Source: Pogonophryne albipinna
Taxonomy: Eukaryota; Chordata; Actinopteri; Perciformes; Artedidraconidae
Length of the DNA: 64,000 bases
NCBI GenBank assembly: GCA_028583405.1
Contig: CM053244.1
Location: 3,818,793-3,882,792, forward strand
Direction of reading: 5' to 3'
The position numbers were made by a program, and so were the translations under genes. Shown in pieces: positions 22,975-33,708 of this stretch. A model generated the notes under the pieces. It was not told the DNA's origin. It saw only the letters and a list, made by a program, of their open reading frames with translations, and did not search any database. Every line of letters starts with the position of its first letter. Positions within the stretch are counted from its first letter, which is position 1.

Positions 22975-23439
22975 GTGGTTATGTCTCGTCTGAAAGGAGT
23001 GTAGACTAGAGTGCTGACGGAGAGCACCGGAACGCCGCTCCAGCCCTTCAGATATTGCAGTACCCATAAGGAGCCGTACGCAGTGTTTGCGTGGCTGTGT
23101 CTTTAGTTGTAAGCACAGTGGCGATCTGTTGTTGTTAGCATCTGGTTAGCTAGCTATGCTAACAAATTTAAAGAGCTTTTCTACAACCAGGTGGAAGAGA
23201 GCTCTCTCCTGAGAGGCTCAAATAACCTCAGCTCAGTGAGGAGGTTAAGGCACACCTTGATATGATCATTATAGTTATTAATGAGACTAAATGAAAAACA
23301 GGTACAACATACTATATGACAGTAACAAAAAAAGTTGTTAAAAATAACAAGAATAGAGTTTAAAAGGAGTGATTTGTAAAATAGTAAATCCGCTTACAGT
23401 TCTGTTTCATCTGGGTGTTGAGAGATGTATCCATAGATC
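22975..23439. other. Non-coding stretch, nothing recognised
   Basis: No gene or element end supported. Confidence 0.45.
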
Positions 23440-23555
23440 TCCTCATGTTGCTCTCAAAGTGCACCAGATTGATGCTTTTAACTTAAACATTTAATAAAAA
23501 AACTTCCCTGGGGAGCATGCCCCAGACCCCCCTAGAGGAGGTTAGCTCCCCCCCC
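23440..23555. repeat. Dispersed repeat shared with 52385-52475
   Basis: Both copies carry CAGATTGATGCTTT followed by GGGGAGCATGCCCC and GACCCCCCTAGAG. The block resembles the 3' coding part of a fish DNA transposon, but no frame is readable. Confidence 0.55.
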
Positions 23556-23669
23556 ACTTAAATCATGTTCACATGGATAGGAAACTAAATACATTTGCAC
23601 ACATCTTGTGTCCATATCTTTCTGCCACACCGTGCACGTGCATGCATGCGCGAGTCATGGTGAGATATC

Positions 23670-23825
23670 TGGATTCAGAGGTTGCTTTTTCTTTGCACTG
23701 CATGAAAGAAAGGCCAAATGAATGGGCTGTGATTTTAGTTTTTTTAAGCAGAGGTTGAGTTCAATAATTTGTACGGCCCTCGGAGGATGTTGTAAAAATG
23801 TAAAGGAAAAAGGTTCCCACCCCTG
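23670..23825. mobile_element. hAT 3' terminus, partner end not found
   Basis: Ends AAGGTTCCCACCCCTG (CAGGGGTGGGAACCTT read inward), preceded by TTTGTACGGCCCTCGGAGGA, a familiar fish hAT arrangement. The left end is absent or diverged. Confidence 0.55.
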
Positions 23826-24927
23826 GTAAATAATAATAAAACCCCTTGATTTATGACTTAACATCTCTGTCTCCTATTGATCTGAGTATATTATAAAGAA
23901 TAGCAGTTCATTGAAGCACTATTGCGCAGGCCTTTGTCAGATGGTATATTACGCTGTTTTTTGTCTGCTTCGAATAGTTCTCTCTTGTTTCACCATACCT
24001 GTGTTTGCACCACTGACAGTACGCTGCTCTAATGCAACGTTAGCTGTCTGCATGGTGGAGCAGAGCAAATTTATATCAACAATATCAATGCAGTTACCTA
24101 ACTAGCAAACTAATGTACGAGGATGACCTTATTTTACCAACCTCACACAGAAGCCGTTTGTTCTACAGTATAATCCTTCTTAAGGTTTTACACTTCTCTA
24201 ATATGTTTAACTTGTATGCTACGGATAGCATCGTTAGCACAGATGTAGCTTAGCTGAATAAAAAGACCAGTAAGAAAGAAAGTGCTTGAATTTCCCTTAC
24301 CGAAGAAACTGCATTCAGGGACGGTCTGTTTCAACCGCAGAGCCATAAGATAAGTCCAATATTTAAATGAGGAATACTCCACCAGGCACCAACACAACAA
24401 ACACATCAACGAGTTCAAGTTGTGTTCCCCGCATCAGCCTCGCAGCTGAGCCGCTGTAGCATCCTGCAGCTTACTGAGCTAACGGAGCTACTAGCAGAGA
24501 GACAGAAAGCTAGAAGCAGCACTCACTGCAGAGACCTGTCACTCAAGGTGACCACGCCCTACTTTATGCAAACACTTTAAGACCTAATATAAATAAAAGG
24601 GTCGTGTTATAAACAATTCACTCACCAATTCATAATCATGAAGGTGGAATCTATCTATACCCATAATAATTATTATTGCATCCAGGGGTAGACACATGTT
24701 TGTTTCTGCTGTAAAGTTGGGCATGTTAACATGGGAGTCTATGGAAATTCATCCTTTCTGCAGTCTGCGGCACTTCCTTATGGGCCTCCCGGCTCTGCCT
24801 CAGAGTTTGCCGCTTGATTTTTACACACCAACACGTCAGGTAAGTCTCCATGTCTGCTGAGCTCAAGTAATGTACCTGCCATCAATATGAACAACATTTC
24901 AGCATCAAACACAAACAACCAGAAAAA
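23826..24927. other. Non-coding stretch, nothing recognised
   Basis: No gene supported. About 24440-24600 is a GC-richer block with CACTGCAGAGACCTGTCACT, a string I associate loosely with fish dispersed repeats. Confidence 0.4.
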
Positions 24928-24932
24928 CGGAC

Positions 24933-25606
24933 TGTTACGGTTGCTGTTTGTCTGCTCCTTAATCTGCTGGGATTGTTTGCAGCTGTGTGCGTGTGTGATT
25001 ATGCAAATGAGCTGTGTGGTAGCCCCAACATCATTGGCTGCCCATCTCCTGGTCCGCCTCTGAAGATGGTGATTGGATCGACGTCGTCCAATCGCAGCGC
25101 ACAGCCGGCGCACACCTGCTGGGGAGGAGTACAAAGGCTGCGGACTATCACCACTCTGGAGGCTCTGACATGTGGACAGACGCCTCTCGCTCGTATAGAA
25201 TTCTGTTATCTGTGGTTAAACTTGTGTCTGGAGTAGCTTAGTTAGAGTGTAGAGTAGCTTAGTTAGTGTTTAGAGTAGCTTAGGATGTTGTGACTGTTGC
25301 CTTTTAGTTTAGCTGTGTGTTGTGTATATATTTCCTGTGTTAGTCTGTCCACTTTTAAAGTGAGGTTTTGTTTCGTTCTTTATTTAGTATATTAGTATTT
25401 CTTTTCCCTGTATGCCTTTAGACTCCTTTTGAGTCCTCCCTTAGTTTGGTTATCTGTCAACATGTGCCCTTTTGGCTCTTTTGTTTGTTCAGGCTGCGTG
25501 CCTTCCAATTTGTTTACTCTGCTATATAAAATAAACACTTATTATACCAATTCTACTCTGGTCGTGTCGCTTCCCTTTTATCCCCTAGCCAATTGGGAAC
25601 GTAACA
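24933..25606 (+). mobile_element. Solo LTR, 674 bp
   Basis: Bounded by perfect 7-bp inverted ends TGTTACG...CGTAACA and a perfect 5-bp target duplication CGGAC at 24928-24932 and 25607-25611. AATAAA near 25530 is a plausible polyadenylation signal. A TAGAGTAGCTTAGTTAG unit of about 22 bp is repeated three times at 25232-25285. No internal retroelement sequence adjoins it, so it arose by LTR-LTR recombination. Superfamily not determined. Confidence 0.9.
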
Positions 25607-25611
25607 CGGAC

Positions 25612-26833
25612 TCTTTATGGCCAATAGAAAACCTGATGAGCTGTAGAGGTCAGTTTCCAGAATCACACCCATAAACACTTACTCTCCTTCACTCACTTTG
25701 GGAATTGGACTGCCTATTCCCATTTGACCCCATCACAGTAGCTATCACGAAGCAAACCCAATAGACAAGCATGACATTGACCATCTAAAACAAGAACACT
25801 GCTTTCTTTGGACACTCATTTAGGTCCCTAAAGGGGTGAATGTCTAGGTTTTGTTAGACGTGTGTGCTCCTGCCGGGCCAGACAAAACCCCCTCGAGGCC
25901 TACACAGTACTGTCGTTACTACTTCATGCTTTGTGCTTCACGCTACTCGTGTCTACTTGTCTACATACCCTCTGTCATCATCTTTCATCATGGTATTTTC
26001 CTGACACATGATGTAGTCGGGCTGCTTAACTGTATAGAAGAAGACACTCAGCCTTCCGGGAAAGAGGCCGAGTTCAAACAAGCAAAAGAACGCTGTCAAT
26101 TCAAATCAACTTCATGACGACACACAGAGAACAAAGGGCATGAGAAAGACACATTGGAAGATGGGTGATGAGATAAGGTCCTGATCAAGTTGTATGTAAC
26201 TGGAGAACACAAAAGGAAAGCATGAGGTCTTACAACAGAGCAGCAAGCAATTCCCAATACATTTGACCAAATCTGCATACTCTACTTGACTCAACAACAG
26301 TTATGAACCTTGTAGTCATAACATAACAGTGGAATGTAATTGGGGAAAGCGTTGCTTTGAGCTGAATGCTAATAATGACAATGCTGTTACTCAGCTGATA
26401 TTGGCACCCAAAAAAGTGCAGTTGAGAAATTGACCGGGGTTCATCCTCTCCGCAACATGAATATCGTATTGATTGATATAGTAGATTTAGATTTGTATAT
26501 TTAAATGAGAGAGAGAAAATGTAATCCCTCGGAGCACCAGTATGGCTAAAAGTCAAAACCGTAGCAACTTTATAGTGATGACAAGGTTGAAGGAAGTCTC
26601 TGCTCGTATCTGTTGTGAACAAAAAAACAGTGCGTCACTTTTGATAAAACCTGTTGGTGCACTGATAAGTATATACTGTAGGTAACTATACAAGCTAGCA
26701 GTTTCCCTTCTCCATCTTTAAGAAAGGTAAACACAACCACAAGATTACAATAAAAAGACAAATTGTACTCCTGACTTAATGGTACCAAATAATTTAATTT
26801 GAACTTGTTCAACTGATATGATCCAAGGGATAG
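25612..26833. other. Non-coding stretch, nothing recognised
   Basis: Short open frames only; no splice-bounded coding segment and no element end found. Confidence 0.5.
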
Positions 26834-27408
26834 TGTTAGAAATTAAAATCAATGTTTAATAGCATAATGTAGCTTAAACATACCGTCAGTTTAAATGCTA
26901 TTTTATTCTGGAAAAACCGGAAGTTCTCAATACCAAGCTTTTATTCTGAAAATCCTTCATGACGACATCCGGGACTACCGTCCATTAGTATCATTAAAGT
27001 GGCTTTTGACGCCGTTAACATGTATTACATATAAAGTTATGAAAGAGATAAGGAGGAGAAAAGGCATGTGGAAGTAAGCAATGAATGTAAAATGTCGAAA
27101 TCCTCTGTTTAATGCGATATCGGACACAGGAGAACGAGGGGGGAAGTCCCCTACGTCACTACAGCTCACAGAGAGGAGGAGCGAACAGCCAGCAAGCGGG
27201 AAAGACGAAGGCTTGTGAGGTCTCTTCTGCACGGCCACGACTGGGAGAGGAAGCTGCAGCCTTTCTCTCCTGACTGAACAATCTCCTGCTTGTAACATTA
27301 CCGTGCCTATTTTTTAATTAAAGTACAATTTGAACCTTCTCAGAGACTCCATTTAGTCTCCTTTTAAAGCTTCTCTCCTGGACGCGAGAATAACGATCAT
27401 AGTTAACA
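26834..27408 (+). mobile_element. Solo LTR, TGTTAG family, 575 bp
   Basis: Starts TGTTAGAAATTAAAATC and ends AGTTAACA, with a 4-bp target duplication ATAG at 26830-26833 and 27409-27412. Shares the TAACATTACCG and AAGCTTCTCTCCTGGACGCG blocks with two other copies in the window. The 4-bp duplication fits Gypsy-like elements. No internal region. Confidence 0.88.
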
Positions 27409-27412
27409 ATAG

Positions 27413-28024
27413 CAACACTACTTACTTCTGTGGACCTTTTCCTCTTTGATTGGGATTATTGCTCCAACATCAAAAACTGATTCAAATAAATGATTCTTAT
27501 TTTAGATAAGGTAATTGTTCTCTGTGTTTGTAGACAAATAACACTTATCTTTCCTTGAGAACGGGAACAAGACACTGAAAGATGCCTAAATGTGTGGACT
27601 GGCTGAGATGTGTATGCCTGTGTGTTGTCTCACACAGGCATACCATACAAAGAAGTTAAACCATTTTCTTTTTTAGCATTAATTAAAAACCGCATGTAAA
27701 AGGAATAAAAGTGGAAATAGACTCAACATGTGTCAGAGATCAAGGAGCACAACTTCTATCGTATGAATGAAGCTTTGTGATTTACAGAAAAAACATGTAA
27801 ATGCCCAAAAGAAAAACATGATTTTGATACCTTCCTGTACGATTCATTTGAAGTTCGTCAGGCCTCGTCTAAAAGAACATTAACTTTTTAGTTTTATGGA
27901 AAAAGGAACATGTCATATCGAGCATTGTTTGAGTTTTACGGCTTGATGTATAAAGAAAAGGACATTTTCTTTGACAATAAGCACCGTACTGTGCTGTATA
28001 TCTTATACATGCAGGGAAGGCAAG
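27413..28024. other. Non-coding stretch, nothing recognised
   Basis: No gene or element end supported. A short inverted pair CTGTGTGTTG/CACACAGGCATACC near 27600-27645 is probably chance. Confidence 0.45.
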
Positions 28025-28385
28025 GGAGTGCCTTCCTCTGATTGTACCCTGTGAACGGCCCTATCGCTGTCTCGCTAGCAGTTTGTGGTGTATCCCCAAA
28101 CTCAAAATATGTCTGACTAGTAAAAATAAAGGCTTTAGAAATGTTCTCAAAGTATTTGATTGAGCTCGTATTTAAGGGAAGAGATTTTACTGTGCAACTC
28201 AGTAGATAGTAGGGTGGCGTTTTTGAATTTGTTCCTGTAATTGTGATTGTTTAATGCGGTCCCTTTTCTTTGCGATGTCTGGAAAGAGTTAACACACACC
28301 TCTTATATACGCTTTAAAAGTCTCCCATAACAATGTTGGTGAAACATCATCTTTATCATTTGTTTCGAAAAAAACTCTATGCGTC

Positions 28386-29159
28386 TTAAAGGTGACATGT
28401 CATGCTTTTCCGGTTAGTACCCGTCCCCTTGTGTGTTATGAAGGTTTTTATGCATGTAAACGGTGTGCAGAGTCAAAACCCTCAAAGTACACCCTGTAGC
28501 GAGTAAAACTCTAACACAAAAACGCCTCGTTGGAGATACGTCACTGTCCATTTGATTCTTCCGGGTACATCATGATGTCAACCGTACCCGGAACGAAATG
28601 GACCAATCCGTGGAGCCGTTACGTTACGTCCGCGGAGCCGTTACGTTAAGCCCCCGCTGATTGGTCCAAATTGACCAATCCACGGACTTCCTCACACACT
28701 CAGTGCAGGCAGCTCTGCTGATTTCTCCTCCCTGGCTGCAGGCTGATAACAGACAGTTGGGATCGCGGCGAAATTCTCTCTGCAGACCCATTCTCACAGC
28801 GTTTATCAACCTTTTTCTTACTCAATATCAAGCCACACTTATTGTTTTTACTTCGGCTGTGACTTAGTGTGTGCTCAGCTGTGTATCGCTAAGCAAGGAA
28901 ATCACACCTCCACGGAGCTCAGCGCGATTCACAATGTCCCGACTGGTCCCGACCAATCGGAGCACACTGGGCTCACAGGGAGGGGGGGGCAAGAGCTACA
29001 ACGAGCCGTTTAGTGGAGAGAGTGAATACACATACTTTACAGGGATGCTGTATGCGAAACCAATGTGAGTTTGGAAAATTGCACAATATAATTCTATTCT
29101 AGTAGAACTCAACAATGGAATTATGATCAGTGGAAATGGCCATGACATGGGACCTTTAA
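28386..29159. mobile_element. MITE, TTAAAGGT...ACCTTTAA ends
   Basis: Inverted ends TTAAAGGTGACATGTCATG and, read inward from the right, TTAAAGGTCCCATGTCATG. The TTAA at each edge may be target duplication or terminus. Inside is a tandem GGAGCCGTTACGTTA pair and an inverted GGACCAATCCGTGG/CCACGGATTGGTC. It interrupts L1 coding sequence that resumes on both sides. Other copies lie at 50381-50617 and about 52985-53238. Superfamily undecided between TTAA- and TTA-specific types. Confidence 0.82.
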
Positions 29160-29814
29160 TGTATTCACAAAATGGTTTCCTTGTTAATAGTTGGGGTCGA
29201 ACCTCCAGGATCTAGCCGTCTTGACGCCTCCAGCGGTCTCAGTGACGATAATATTGTGATATTTCGCATCATTAACCCCAGACTAAAGTTTACCATCGAG
29301 TAGGAATCTATTCTGGTGTATACGTTGTGAAATCGAGAGGGAAAGGAATATTCTCTACCTGTTGCACTTAAGGTTCTCCACACATCAAATAAGTTTGTAT
29401 TGTTGATGAATGACTTCAAAAAGCATTAGATGATGCTATTCTCTAGTCGATGATCTGTCTAAGTAAGTATCTAGGACCAGGTTAAAATCGCCTCCAATAA
29501 TAGATTTGTTGTAGAGATGTCGGGGTCATGCTGAAGATCTTTCTGGATCGTCCCTTTGGACCATATGTGTTCAGTAATGTAATTGGGATAGTTTGTATTT
29601 CACCTGTGACCAGGATATCTCCCCTCTTTGTCTGCAGTTGTGGATTTGTGTAAAAATGGGACATTTTTGCGAATGATTATAGCCACACCTCTAGCCTTTG
29701 CCGAAAACGTAGAATGATCAACCTGATTTTTCCATCTAGCCTTCATTTTATTGTGTGCTTTGTTATTTAAATGTGTCTCTTGTAAAAAAGTGATGTCTGC
29801 ATGAAGCTGCCTTA

Positions 29815-30520
29815 CCCCTGATCCCACCGGAAGCGTCTGCGCCGCGCTGCGACCTCCTCCTGCGTCATAACCCACCAGGCGCGTTTCAAAACGTTGCGGA
29901 AGCGGAGCGTCGTGTGTGCAGCCTCGCAGTTGTTGTTGATTTTGGAATATTTCCTGGACATTTGTACTTCTACAAGTAAGTAGGCTACGTAGTTAAATGG
30001 TTTATGTCTGTTTAAATCGTGTTTATTGTTGTTATTTCCTATTTTGTTGGGTTGTAGACTACAGACACAGTTAATAATAATTGTAATATTCCAGTTAAAA
30101 CGACATGAATCAAAGATGTGTTGCTGTATTTAGTGGTAAACAAATATGCATTCATCATCATAATTATGTCTATATATATATATATATATATAATTTACAG
30201 TGCTGTAAACCGGAGGAGAACGCTGGCATGTATTCCCTACTTGAAAGACTACGGGGTGGGTGGGGGGGGGAGAAGGAGCCGGTTTTGGGTGCACCCCCTC
30301 AACCAGCAAAGGAGACAACAAGGTGATTTTCATCACTTCCTGCCTGCGCTGCGCCGCGTCAAAAATAGGATTCATCCTATATTTTAGAAATTCCTTGCGG
30401 CGAGGAGCTTCTGGGACGCTTCGAGCCGCGGTCTGGTGGAATAGCACCCATTGACTAGAGTGGCCGCGATCGCTAAAAACGCCGCAGCGCAGCGCAGACG
30501 CTCCTGGTGGGATTAGGGAG
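29815..30520. mobile_element. PIF/Harbinger-like MITE, 706 bp
   Basis: Inverted ends of about 33 bp with several mismatches: CCCCTGATCCCACCGGAAGC on the left and CTCCCTAATCCCACCAGGAG read inward from the right. A TTA at 29812-29814 and 30521-30523 fits the 3-bp duplication of this superfamily. A (TA)n run lies at about 30170-30192. It sits exactly between two L1 endonuclease motifs, which confirms the boundaries. Confidence 0.85.
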
Positions 30521-30632
30521 TTAGATGGGACAGTACTTTACCCCGTTTTTTACTGGTTCATTGATCCCGTTACATTCCATGTGCAAAAGTTAGATCCTCT
30601 CCTTTACCTGTATCACCACTTATTGTATCTGT

Positions 30633-31632
30633 NNNNNNNNNNNNNNNNNNNNNNNNNNNNNNNNNNNNNNNNNNNNNNNNNNNNNNNNNNNNNNNNNNNN
30701 NNNNNNNNNNNNNNNNNNNNNNNNNNNNNNNNNNNNNNNNNNNNNNNNNNNNNNNNNNNNNNNNNNNNNNNNNNNNNNNNNNNNNNNNNNNNNNNNNNNN
30801 NNNNNNNNNNNNNNNNNNNNNNNNNNNNNNNNNNNNNNNNNNNNNNNNNNNNNNNNNNNNNNNNNNNNNNNNNNNNNNNNNNNNNNNNNNNNNNNNNNNN
30901 NNNNNNNNNNNNNNNNNNNNNNNNNNNNNNNNNNNNNNNNNNNNNNNNNNNNNNNNNNNNNNNNNNNNNNNNNNNNNNNNNNNNNNNNNNNNNNNNNNNN
31001 NNNNNNNNNNNNNNNNNNNNNNNNNNNNNNNNNNNNNNNNNNNNNNNNNNNNNNNNNNNNNNNNNNNNNNNNNNNNNNNNNNNNNNNNNNNNNNNNNNNN
31101 NNNNNNNNNNNNNNNNNNNNNNNNNNNNNNNNNNNNNNNNNNNNNNNNNNNNNNNNNNNNNNNNNNNNNNNNNNNNNNNNNNNNNNNNNNNNNNNNNNNN
31201 NNNNNNNNNNNNNNNNNNNNNNNNNNNNNNNNNNNNNNNNNNNNNNNNNNNNNNNNNNNNNNNNNNNNNNNNNNNNNNNNNNNNNNNNNNNNNNNNNNNN
31301 NNNNNNNNNNNNNNNNNNNNNNNNNNNNNNNNNNNNNNNNNNNNNNNNNNNNNNNNNNNNNNNNNNNNNNNNNNNNNNNNNNNNNNNNNNNNNNNNNNNN
31401 NNNNNNNNNNNNNNNNNNNNNNNNNNNNNNNNNNNNNNNNNNNNNNNNNNNNNNNNNNNNNNNNNNNNNNNNNNNNNNNNNNNNNNNNNNNNNNNNNNNN
31501 NNNNNNNNNNNNNNNNNNNNNNNNNNNNNNNNNNNNNNNNNNNNNNNNNNNNNNNNNNNNNNNNNNNNNNNNNNNNNNNNNNNNNNNNNNNNNNNNNNNN
31601 NNNNNNNNNNNNNNNNNNNNNNNNNNNNNNNN
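30633..31632. other. Assembly gap, 1,000 N
   Basis: Exactly 1,000 unknown bases, a standard placeholder size, so the true gap length is unknown. The L1 remnant enters it from the left; the right side starts with unrecognised DNA. Confidence 1.
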
Positions 31633-31929
31633 TGTCTGAGGTTATTCACACTAACCCACATCTTCAATTACATTAATCTGCAGTCGCATAACATTTATCA
31701 ACAAGCACAATCATTCTGTTAAATTGAAAGTATTTATTAACTCACATACATTGTACATTTCTTTGTGACATTTGTACATACAAGTTTTATTAATTCATGT
31801 TTTCTTCCCATAAGTTACCTAACCCCCTTCATGTCATACCAAAGAGTTGATGACAACCTGTTGCCATGACAACAGGAGGTTTTAACTTTATTGGCATGCT
31901 GTTCCAGTGTATATCTGTTGTCTGTCTGT
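31633..31929. other. Non-coding stretch right of the gap
   Basis: About 300 bp, AT-rich, with nothing recognised. It does not resemble L1, so the LINE must end within the gap or the gap joins different loci. Confidence 0.45.
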
Positions 31930-31934
31930 CCTGC

Positions 31935-32211
31935 TGTGAGACTGACCGTTGAGCGGCCCGACCAAGCAAGGAGGCAGAGAGTTCAAATATAACCCTTAAT
32001 ATAATATATAATCTTACTGTATCATGTGATCACCGTCAGCAGCAACAAGGATCTCCCACACACTACCAGGAAACACAGAGCCTAAATACCCACAACGCTA
32101 ACCCTAGGGCGGAGGGCACAGGGCACCAGGTGAACACAATCAACAACAATGAAGCTATGCAACCCGTAACGGAGGCCGAGATCTATGGGCCCAGAGATCA
32201 CCTCCGTGACA
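31935..32211 (-). mobile_element. Short solo LTR, 277 bp
   Basis: Read on the minus strand it runs TGTCACGGAGG... to ...CAGTCTCACA. A perfect 5-bp target duplication CCTGC lies at 31930-31934 and 32212-32216. A diverged relative lies in the opposite orientation at 42079-42345, sharing CACCTGGTGCCCTGTG, TATTTAGGCTCTGTGTTTCC and CGGGCCGCTCAACGGTCAG. Confidence 0.88.
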
Positions 32212-32216
32212 CCTGC

Positions 32217-33471
32217 AATACAGTAAGATACATATTGATAGATTACATTTTCAGGCATACAAACGTATTCTAAATGTATAAATTAAATCATTCATTTAGT
32301 GGCATTGACCACAAAACAAATGTATTGCAGGTTTTGCTTTTTTGTTACATTTTAGGCAGCAACAAAAAGGCAAAAACCACTGGTATGGACTGTCATTTGA
32401 GACGGGGTTCGAATCCCTGTGGTGATTTGATCTATTGTTGTGGTGTAGACAGTTCATTAAAGATATAACTGCACAGTCCAATAATCCCTAATTGTTGACA
32501 TGATGTGTTTTTAAGTCCTCTAGGATCAACAAACGACATATCGCTACCTGGTTGAAGCAGGAAGACGACCCTTTAGAGACATCTGTTTCCGGGTCGCTGC
32601 CGGAGGACCTGGGAGTCTGGGACGCAAACATTATAGAAAAGACAAACGGCTCATCTCAGAGGACTCGCACGCGTCTGCTTGACGACCGGCTGCCCTCCCA
32701 GACGGGCGCACGGGCGCGAGGGCCCGCTCATCACTGCATGCACTTCTGTGACCGCAGTTTTAATAATGTTTGTTTTTCTTCTATTTTGGACTGTGCGTCC
32801 TTGTAACTTAGTTTTTTCAGCGTTTAAGGCAGTCAATAAAAGCACTTAAGTATACATTTTGTGTGACTAGCCATCTTATTAAATCCTTAGTTAATGCATC
32901 GACCCTTTTTGTAACAGACGTTACGATACACAGCCATTGTGCCTAAACTGAACAATGCAACTTTACAAAATTTGATTTAGTTTCTTTGCATGGGACCGAC
33001 AACTTCTTATGGCCAGTACTGTGAATTACTTAGTTTAAAAGTACACAATGGTTCTCTAGGAAGGTGGGCGGGTGTTACCTTGGTTGGTTATTGGTAAAAA
33101 AAACATTTTGACATCACTAAGTGGCGAAAAACTGATCAGCTATTTTTTGAAGACAGGTCATATTTATGTATGAAAGACACAAAAAGTGGATTTTGCACAA
33201 TGGGTTACCTTTCAATCATAACGTACTGTGAATAGCACATCCCGGGCTTCTTAGTTACGTAATATACTACATAACGCATATTTTGTATTGTGATCAAATG
33301 TGTTTCTTTTCGTCATGAATGTTTTTTTCTATTTATAAAAATCTAAACTAGATACAAATGAATCGTAAGGAAGTGTCTATTATTATGTTTTTTATGATTC
33401 AAAGTTTAACCCATGTTCCTTGTGGGGCAAAGTAGGACTTTTTCATATATATATATATATATAATCAGAAA
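32217..33471. other. Unassigned stretch with a possible 3' terminal exon
   Basis: Mostly unrecognised. Around 32552-32806 there is an 84-codon plus-strand open frame in GC-richer DNA, followed by CAATAAAAGC at 32835, a good polyadenylation signal. It could be a last exon or an LTR end, but no protein family is recognised and a second frame is open over part of it, so I do not call a gene. Confidence 0.3.
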
Positions 33472-33708
33472 AAATATTTCTGATTTGATGAGTTTTGGCA
33501 GCTTAATGTCTGCTTTTCTATATATATATATATCTATATATCTATATATATATATAGATATATCTATATATATCTATATCTATCTATATCTATCTATATA
33601 TATATATATATATATATATATCTATATATATATATATATATATCTATATATATATATAGATATATATATATATATATATATGCAAAACTCATCAAATCAG
33701 AAATATTT
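33472..33708. repeat. TA/TATC microsatellite between perfect 26-bp inverted arms
   Basis: Arms at 33472-33497 (AAATATTTCTGATTTGATGA and on to GTTTTG) and 33683-33708 are perfect reverse complements. Between them lie about 160 bp of TA and TATC repeats, themselves self-complementary. The whole can fold as one long hairpin. A second (TA)n run lies just upstream at 33445-33462. Confidence 0.88.

Larger units (their letters stand above)
28100..30620 (-). pseudogene. L1 ORF2 endonuclease and linker, decayed
   Basis: From 5' to 3' on the minus strand: FCTWNV at about 30592-30575, the ORF2 start and endonuclease motif I; RQLHADITFLQETHLNN at about 29810-29762, carrying the catalytic Glu; ARGVAIIIRKNVPF near 29700; LVTGEIQTIPITLLNTYGP near 29600; NTNLFDVWRTLSATGREYSF near 29400-29340, then YTRID. 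Beyond the lower MITE, DDVSPTLLWETFKAYIRG reads at about 28350-28297 and LKYELNQ-type sequence near 28165. Stops and frameshifts break every part. Each motif is a standard piece of fish L1 ORF2. The RT domain itself is absent. Confidence 0.75.
28025..30632 (-). mobile_element. L1-type LINE remnant with two nested MITEs
   Basis: Minus-strand L1 sequence survives in three blocks: 30632-30524, 29814-29160 and 28385-28025, separated by MITE insertions at 29815-30520 and 28386-29159. Reading across the insertions restores family order. The upper end enters the assembly gap and the lower end fades near 28025, before the RT domain. Confidence 0.8.

Noticed and set aside
30570..31667. Long open frames on both strands around 30.6-31.7 kb
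   Set aside because: They are produced by the 1,000 unknown bases and have no coding content.
32395..32425. A tRNA T-arm or box B-like GGTTCGAATCCC
   Set aside because: The stem pairs, but no D-arm, anticodon arm or acceptor partner is visible upstream; at most a SINE trace or chance.
32552..32806. An 84-codon open frame followed by a polyadenylation signal
   Set aside because: No recognised family, competing open frame and no clear acceptor; kept only as a note in the unassigned stretch.
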